From Nocardia flavorosea NBRC 108225 (GTDB lineage: Bacteria; Actinomycetota; Actinomycetes; Mycobacteriales; Mycobacteriaceae), in NCBI RefSeq assembly GCF_001613385.1, contig NZ_BDCG01000005.1, forward strand, positions 62,001-126,000: a stretch of DNA of 64,000 nucleotides. The letters are read 5' to 3'. Numbering within the stretch: the first letter of the stretch is position 1; every line of letters begins with the position of its first letter. Below the pieces are notes generated by a model. The model saw only the letters and a program-made list of their open reading frames with translations. It ran no database searches and was not told where the DNA came from. Positions 59,519-64,000 of this stretch are shown piece after piece. The translations under genes and the position numbers were made by a program.

Positions 59519-60757
59519 ATGGTGGCCTCTTCGACTCCGCTGAACGCCGTCCGCGCCGTCGCCGGCGATCACACCGTGTCCGGCGGACGCACCCTGATGC
59601 TGGTCCTGGCGACCGTGGGGTTCGCGCTCAACTTCTGGGCGTGGGCCCTGCTCAGCCCGCTGGCACCGCGTCTACGGGAGGAACTGGGACTCAGTTCGTT
59701 CCAGGAGTCGCTGGTGGTGGCGGTTCCGGTGATCGTGGGATCGCTGGGCCGGATCCCCGTCGGGGCGCTGGCCGATCGCTACGGCGGACGGCTGATGTTC
59801 CCGGTGGTTTCGCTGATCACCGTGGTGCCGGTGCTGTTCCTGGGGCTGGTCGGCCATTCGGCGCTGGCGGCGTTGCTGATCGGTGGATTCTTCCTCGGAG
59901 TCGGCGGCACGGTGTTCGCGGTCGGGGTGCCGTTCGTGAGCCGCTGGTTCCCGCCGGAGAAGCAGGGACTGGCGATCGGGGTGTACGGGATGGGGATGGG
60001 CGGTACCGCCATCAGCGCGCTCACCACCGTGCAACTGGTCGATATGGGCGATACCGCCACCCCGTTCCTGCTGTGCGCCGCCGCGCTGGCCGTCTACGCG
60101 ATCGTCGCATGGTTCCTGCTGCGCGACGCTCCCGGCCGGACCGCACCCAGCGAGTCGATGACCACTCGGCTGAAGCAGACCATGCGCTTGCCCGCTACCT
60201 GGGAGGCCTCGGCGTTGTACGCCGTCGCCTTCGGCGGGTTCGTCGCGTTCTCGGTGTACCTGCCGTCCTATCTGCGCACCGCCTATGACCTTTCCCAGGC
60301 GGACGCGGCCAACAGAATGGCCGGGTTCGTGCTGCTCGCGGTGATCATGCGGCCGGTCGGCGGCTGGCTGGTCGACCGGTTCAACGGACCGGTGGTACTC
60401 GCCACCACCCTCGGTTTCGTGGTCGCCGCCGCGGCTGTACAGGCCGCCACCCCGGACCTGATACCGGTCGGCACCATCGCTTTCCTCGTGCTGGCCGCGG
60501 CCCTCGGGGCGGGTAGTGGGGCAACCTTCGGACTGGTCGCGCAGATCGCGCCGCCCGGAAAGGTCGGGTCCATCACCGGGTTCGTGGGCGCCGCCGGCGG
60601 TCTGGGCGGTTTCGTACCGCCGCTGGTGATGGGAGCCATCTACGAATCGACCGCCGATTACGGCCCGGGGTTGCTCGCGCTGGCCGCGGTCGCGCTGGCC
60701 GCGCTCGTCTTCACCCTCACAGTCGTGCGGCGTGAAGTTGCCCGGCAACGGAGCTGA
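59519..60757 (+). CDS. narK: Nitrate/nitrite transporter NarK
   Basis: MFS permease of 412 aa with about 12 transmembrane helices. NNP-family features include GGRTLMLVLATVGFALNFWA, SLGRIPVGALADRYGGRLMF, a FALNF-type TM1 and the Gly-rich signatures GIGVYGMGMGG-like (AIGVYGMGMGGTAISALT) and GLVAQIAPPGKVGSITGFVG. ATG 59519 has GGGAG 3 nt upstream. Followed by narG, so it supplies nitrate to respiratory nitrate reductase. Confidence 0.93.
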   Translation: MVASSTPLNAVRAVAGDHTVSGGRTLMLVLATVGFALNFWAWALLSPLAPRLREELGLSSFQESLVVAVPVIVGSLGRIPVGALADRYGGRLMFPVVSLITVVPVLFLGLVGHSALAALLIGGFFLGVGGTVFAVGVPFVSRWFPPEKQGLAIGVYGMGMGGTAISALTTVQLVDMGDTATPFLLCAAALAVYAIVAWFLLRDAPGRTAPSESMTTRLKQTMRLPATWEASALYAVAFGGFVAFSVYLPSYLRTAYDLSQADAANRMAGFVLLAVIMRPVGGWLVDRFNGPVVLATTLGFVVAAAAVQAATPDLIPVGTIAFLVLAAALGAGSGATFGLVAQIAPPGKVGSITGFVGAAGGLGGFVPPLVMGAIYESTADYGPGLLALAAVALAALVFTLTVVRREVARQRS

Positions 60758-60790
60758 GGCGTCCCGATCGACGATGCAGAAGGAGTACCG

Positions 60791-60901
60791 ATGATGCGAC
60801 ACCTCCACCGATGTACCCCGCTCCCGGGAGGTCTCGCGATGCGTCACCCCCGTATCGGTCTGCGTGAATCACAGGTGCACTCTTGCGAGGAGGTCGTATG
60901 A
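60791..60901 (+). CDS. Candidate 36-aa ORF coupled to narG
   Basis: A short open frame of 37 codons including stop, unrecognised as a family. AAGGAG (60780-60785) precedes its ATG by 5 nt, and its TGA overlaps the narG ATG (GTATGA, ATG at 60898). It encodes MMRHLHRCTPLPGGLAMRHP followed by a tail with QVHSC near the end: four His and two Cys in 36 residues. It could be a leader peptide that couples translation to narG, or a small protein. The ribosome site for narG (GAGG at 60887-60890 and 60890-60893) lies inside this frame. Confidence 0.5.
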   Translation: MMRHLHRCTPLPGGLAMRHPRIGLRESQVHSCEEVV

Positions 60902-63900
60902 CCGGTGGGCGACGCGGCTCCGGCGGGACACGGCTCGACGGGGAGCTCACCGACGCGCTCGTGGGCACCCGGCGGTTCTTCACCCGCGCCGAGGTCTCGC
61001 CGGACCGGCGGTCGATGTTCGAAACCGGTGGGCGGCAGGCGGACGAGTTCTACCGGGACCGCTGGAGTCACGACAAAGTGGTGCGGTCCACACACGGTGT
61101 GAACTGCACGGGGTCGTGTTCGTGGAAGATCTACGTCAAGGACGGGATCATCACCTGGGAAACGCAGCAGACCGACTATCCGTCGGTGGGCCCCGACAAA
61201 CCGGAATACGAACCGCGCGGTTGCCCGCGTGGTGCCGCGTTCTCCTGGTACACCTATTCGCCGACCCGGGTGCGGTATCCGTATATCCGCGGCGTGCTGC
61301 TGGAGATGTACCGGGCGGCGAAGAATGCCATCGGTGACCCGGTACGCGCCTGGGCTTCCATCGTGGAGGATCCGGAATCGGCCCGGCGCTACAAGGCCGC
61401 GCGCGGTAAGGGCGGCCTGGTCCGGGCGACCTGGGACGAGGCGACCGAGATGATCGCCGCCGCGCATATCCACACCATCGAGCGGTACGGCCCGGACCGG
61501 ATCGCGGGTTTCTCACCGATCCCGGCCATGTCGATGGTGTCGCATGCCTCGGGGGCACGGTTCGTATCGCTGATCGGCGGGGCGATGCTGTCGTTCTACG
61601 ACTGGTACGCCGATCTGCCGGTCGCGTCACCGCAGATGTTCGGCGACCAGACCGATGTGCCGGAGTCGGGGGACTGGTGGGATGCCGGCTATCTGATCAT
61701 GTGGGGATCCAATCTGCCGGTGACCCGCACCCCGGACGCGCACTGGATGGCCGAGGCTCGGTACCGGGGGCAGAAGGTTGTGGCGGTATCCCCGGATTAC
61801 GCAGACAACGTGAAATTCGCCGATGAATGGCTGGCCCCGCACCCCGGCACCGACGGCGCCCTCGCGATGGCGATGGGGCATGTGGTGCTGCGGGAATTCT
61901 TCGTCGAACGGGAGGTGCCCTACTTCGCCAGTTATATCCGGCAGTTCACCGACCTGCCGTTCCTGGTGCGGTTGGAGGAGAGTGACAGCGGCTACCTACC
62001 GGGAAAGTTCCTGACCGCCGCCGATCTGGACGAATACCTCGGAACCGAGAACCCGGCATTCAAGACCGTGGTGCTCGACACCGAGGGCAGGCCGGTGGTG
62101 CCGAACGGTTCGCTGGGGTATCGCTTCGGTGAAAGCGGGGCCGGCCGCTGGAATCTCGACCTCGAAGGGGTCCGGCCGCAGCTCACCCTGCTGGGTGACA
62201 ATGCGGTCACCGTATTGATGCCGCGTTTCGACACCACCGGCGGTGAAGGCGCGACCGTACAGCGTGGCGTCCCGGTACGCCGGGTGAACGGGCACCTGGT
62301 CACCACGGTTTTCGATCTGCTGCTGGCACAGTACGGGGTGCACCGTGCAGGTCTGCCGGGGCTGTGGCCGGTCGACTACGACGACCCCGCCCAGCCCTAC
62401 ACCCCGGCCTGGCAGGAATCGATCACCGGGGTTCCAGCGGCCGCGGTGCTGCGGATCGCGCGCGAATTCGCCGCCAACGCCGAGGAGAGCCACGGCCGTT
62501 CGATGATCGTGATGGGCGCCGGCACCAATCACTGGTTCCATTCCGACACCATCTACCGGGCGTTCCTCACCCTGACCACGATCACCGGCTGCCAGGGCGT
62601 CAACGGCGGCGGATGGGCGCACTATGTGGGTCAGGAGAAATGCCGGCCGGTGACCGGGTGGACCCAGCTGGCGTCGGCGCTGGACTGGTCGCGTCCGCCG
62701 CGGCAGATGATCCAGACCGCCTACTGGTACCTGCATTCCGATCAATTCCGCTACGACTGGTTCGGCGCCGACACCCTCTCGGCCGCGCACGGCGGCGGTC
62801 GCCTGGCCGATATGACCACCGCCGATGTGATCGCGCAGGCGGCGCGGCTCGGCTGGATGCCGTCCTATCCGACCTTCGACCGCAATCCGCTGGACCTGGT
62901 CGACGCGGCCGCGGCCGACGGCGGATCACTGGCCGGGTACGTGGTCTCCGAACTGCGGGCCGGCCGGATGCGGTTCGCCTGCGAGGATCCGGACGCGCCG
63001 GAGAACTTCCCGCGTGTACTCAGCGTGTGGCGGGCGAATCTGCTCGGCTCGTCGGCCAAGGGCAACGAATACTTCCTGGAACATCTGCTCGGCACCGAAT
63101 CGTCGCTGCGCGCCTCGCCCACCCCGGCCGGTGCTCGGCCCCGCGATGTGGTGTGGCGGCCCGAGGCCCCGCGCGGCAAACTCGATCTGCTGCTCACCCT
63201 GGATTTCCGGATGACCAGTACGACCCTGTTCTCCGATATCGTGTTGCCCGCCGCCACCTGGTACGAGAAGCACGACCTCAACACCACCGATATGCACCCG
63301 TTCGTGCATTCGTTCAACCCGGCCATCGCAGCGCCCTGGCAGACCCGCAGCGACTGGGACGCCTTCCAGGCGATCGCCGAGAAGTTCAGCGAGCTCGCGG
63401 GGCCGCGGCTGGGGGTGCGTAAGGATGTGGTCGCGGTACCGCTGCTGCACGACACCCCGGACGAACTCGCCACACCGCACGGCCGGGTCGCGGATTGGAA
63501 GTACGGCGAAACCGAACCGGTCCCCGGCGTCACCATGCCGAAACTCGTCGTGGTCGAACGTGATTACGGCGCTGTGGGCGCCAAGATGCGGGCCCTGGGG
63601 CCACTCGCGGAAAAACTCGGCGCCACCACCAAGGGCGTCACCTTCGACCTCGCCCCCGAGGTCGACTATCTACGGCACAAGAACGGCATGATCCGCGGCG
63701 GCCCCGCCGACGGCAGACCGTCACTACAGCGCGGAATCCAGGCCGCCGAGGCGATCCTGGCGCTGTCGGGCACCACCAACGGCCGCCTCGCCACCGAAGG
63801 TTTCCGCTCGCTGGAGCAGCGCACCGGCGTGCCGCTGGCCGATCTGGCCGCAGAACACGAGGGCAAACGCATCACCTTCGCCGATACCCAGGCCGCGCCG

Positions 63901-64000
63901 GTCCCGGTGATCACGTCACCGGAATGGTCGGGATCGGAGTCGGGTGGCCGGCGGTACTCCCCGTTCACCATCAATGTCGAACGCCGCAAACCGTGGCATA
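60898..64000 (+). CDS. narG: Respiratory nitrate reductase alpha subunit, 3' truncated by window
   Basis: Molybdopterin (Mo-bisMGD) catalytic subunit of membrane nitrate reductase; the first 1034 codons are visible and the frame stays open at the window edge (full NarG is about 1,230 aa). The [4Fe-4S] cluster motif is HGVNCTGSCSWK, with the last Cys in PRGCPRGA. The Mo-ligand Asp region is YADLPVASPQMFGDQTDVPE followed by SGDWWDAGYLIMWGSNLPVT. Start ATG 60898 is preceded by GAGGAGG. Expected partners narH, narJ and narI would lie beyond the window. Confidence 0.97.
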   Translation, partial: MTGGRRGSGGTRLDGELTDALVGTRRFFTRAEVSPDRRSMFETGGRQADEFYRDRWSHDKVVRSTHGVNCTGSCSWKIYVKDGIITWETQQTDYPSVGPDKPEYEPRGCPRGAAFSWYTYSPTRVRYPYIRGVLLEMYRAAKNAIGDPVRAWASIVEDPESARRYKAARGKGGLVRATWDEATEMIAAAHIHTIERYGPDRIAGFSPIPAMSMVSHASGARFVSLIGGAMLSFYDWYADLPVASPQMFGDQTDVPESGDWWDAGYLIMWGSNLPVTRTPDAHWMAEARYRGQKVVAVSPDYADNVKFADEWLAPHPGTDGALAMAMGHVVLREFFVEREVPYFASYIRQFTDLPFLVRLEESDSGYLPGKFLTAADLDEYLGTENPAFKTVVLDTEGRPVVPNGSLGYRFGESGAGRWNLDLEGVRPQLTLLGDNAVTVLMPRFDTTGGEGATVQRGVPVRRVNGHLVTTVFDLLLAQYGVHRAGLPGLWPVDYDDPAQPYTPAWQESITGVPAAAVLRIAREFAANAEESHGRSMIVMGAGTNHWFHSDTIYRAFLTLTTITGCQGVNGGGWAHYVGQEKCRPVTGWTQLASALDWSRPPRQMIQTAYWYLHSDQFRYDWFGADTLSAAHGGGRLADMTTADVIAQAARLGWMPSYPTFDRNPLDLVDAAAADGGSLAGYVVSELRAGRMRFACEDPDAPENFPRVLSVWRANLLGSSAKGNEYFLEHLLGTESSLRASPTPAGARPRDVVWRPEAPRGKLDLLLTLDFRMTSTTLFSDIVLPAATWYEKHDLNTTDMHPFVHSFNPAIAAPWQTRSDWDAFQAIAEKFSELAGPRLGVRKDVVAVPLLHDTPDELATPHGRVADWKYGETEPVPGVTMPKLVVVERDYGAVGAKMRALGPLAEKLGATTKGVTFDLAPEVDYLRHKNGMIRGGPADGRPSLQRGIQAAEAILALSGTTNGRLATEGFRSLEQRTGVPLADLAAEHEGKRITFADTQAAPVPVITSPEWSGSESGGRRYSPFTINVERRKPWH

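Overview
The window reads as a high-GC actinomycete chromosome, most probably Nocardia (order Mycobacteriales). GTG starts are common, genes are dense and often overlap by 4 nt (ATGA/GTGA), and the gene order follows a long stretch of the Mycobacterium tuberculosis chromosome: XPB helicase (Rv0861c), Rv0862c-type protein, rpfA (Rv0867c), cspB (Rv0871), DUF2771 and MFS proteins (Rv0875c/Rv0876c), DUF3027 (Rv0877), DUF2530 (Rv0879c), MarR (Rv0880), rRNA methyltransferase (Rv0881), Rv0882, sepH (Rv0883c), serC (Rv0884c), citA (Rv0889c), gltA2 (Rv0896), prrB/prrA (Rv0902c/Rv0903c), accD3 (Rv0904c), echA6 (Rv0905), Rv0906 and the Rv0909 antitoxin. These correspondences come from recognised families and remembered gene order, not from a search. 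No PE/PPE genes are seen, which fits Nocardia better than Mycobacterium.

Layout. 0-2.5 kb: a GNAT acetyltransferase divergent from an ECF41/SigJ-type sigma factor, then a LysE exporter. 2.9-11.4 kb: nucleotide-excision helicase XPB, a DUF3239 membrane protein, a secreted M1 peptidase, a helicase-associated protein, a small conserved protein, an Rpf muralytic enzyme and a cold-shock protein. 11.4-19.6 kb: DUF2771 protein, an MFS protein with a very long disordered N-terminus, a glutaminyl-cyclotransferase-like protein, DUF3027, and a 951-aa sacsin-like ATPase. 19.6-27.3 kb: regulators (TetR, MarR), small membrane proteins, a SpoU methyltransferase, SepH (cell division) and SerC. 27.3-32 kb: central metabolism, namely two citrate synthases, PdxH and an FKBP prolyl isomerase. 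32-37 kb: PrrAB two-component system, a haemophore-like protein and propionyl-CoA synthetase. 37.3-42.5 kb: a complete conservon (cvnA-D) whose kinase-like CvnA carries a roughly 600-aa LPQR-repeat tail. 42.6-48.5 kb: AccD3, an XRE regulator with a membrane-protein partner, an aldo-keto reductase, EchA6, a metallo-hydrolase and an MT0933-type antitoxin. 48.6-51.9 kb: LigD (polymerase, phosphoesterase, ligase), a second MT0933-type antitoxin and a CPBP protease. 52-59.1 kb: an ECF vitamin/metal transporter with S-A-A' fused in one chain, a CDF metal exporter, an AraC regulator, a cyclic-nucleotide-type phosphodiesterase and a pseudouridine synthase. 59.5-64 kb: narK and the start of narG (truncated by the window edge), with an overlooked 36-codon ORF coupled to narG.

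Regulatory sequence is unusually legible. Several regulators and transporters have a -10 hexamer 6-7 nt upstream of the start codon, which predicts leaderless mRNAs. Clear hairpin terminators lie after citA, serC, the FKBP gene and between the convergent small gene and rpf. I found no tRNA, rRNA, CRISPR array, insertion sequence or prophage. The observations I rate most worth checking are the LPQR-tail conservon, the narG-coupled small ORF, the EchA6 active-site loss, the HTH/membrane-protein operon with its dyad-covered leaderless promoter, and the metal-exporter promoter with a dyad between -35 and -10.
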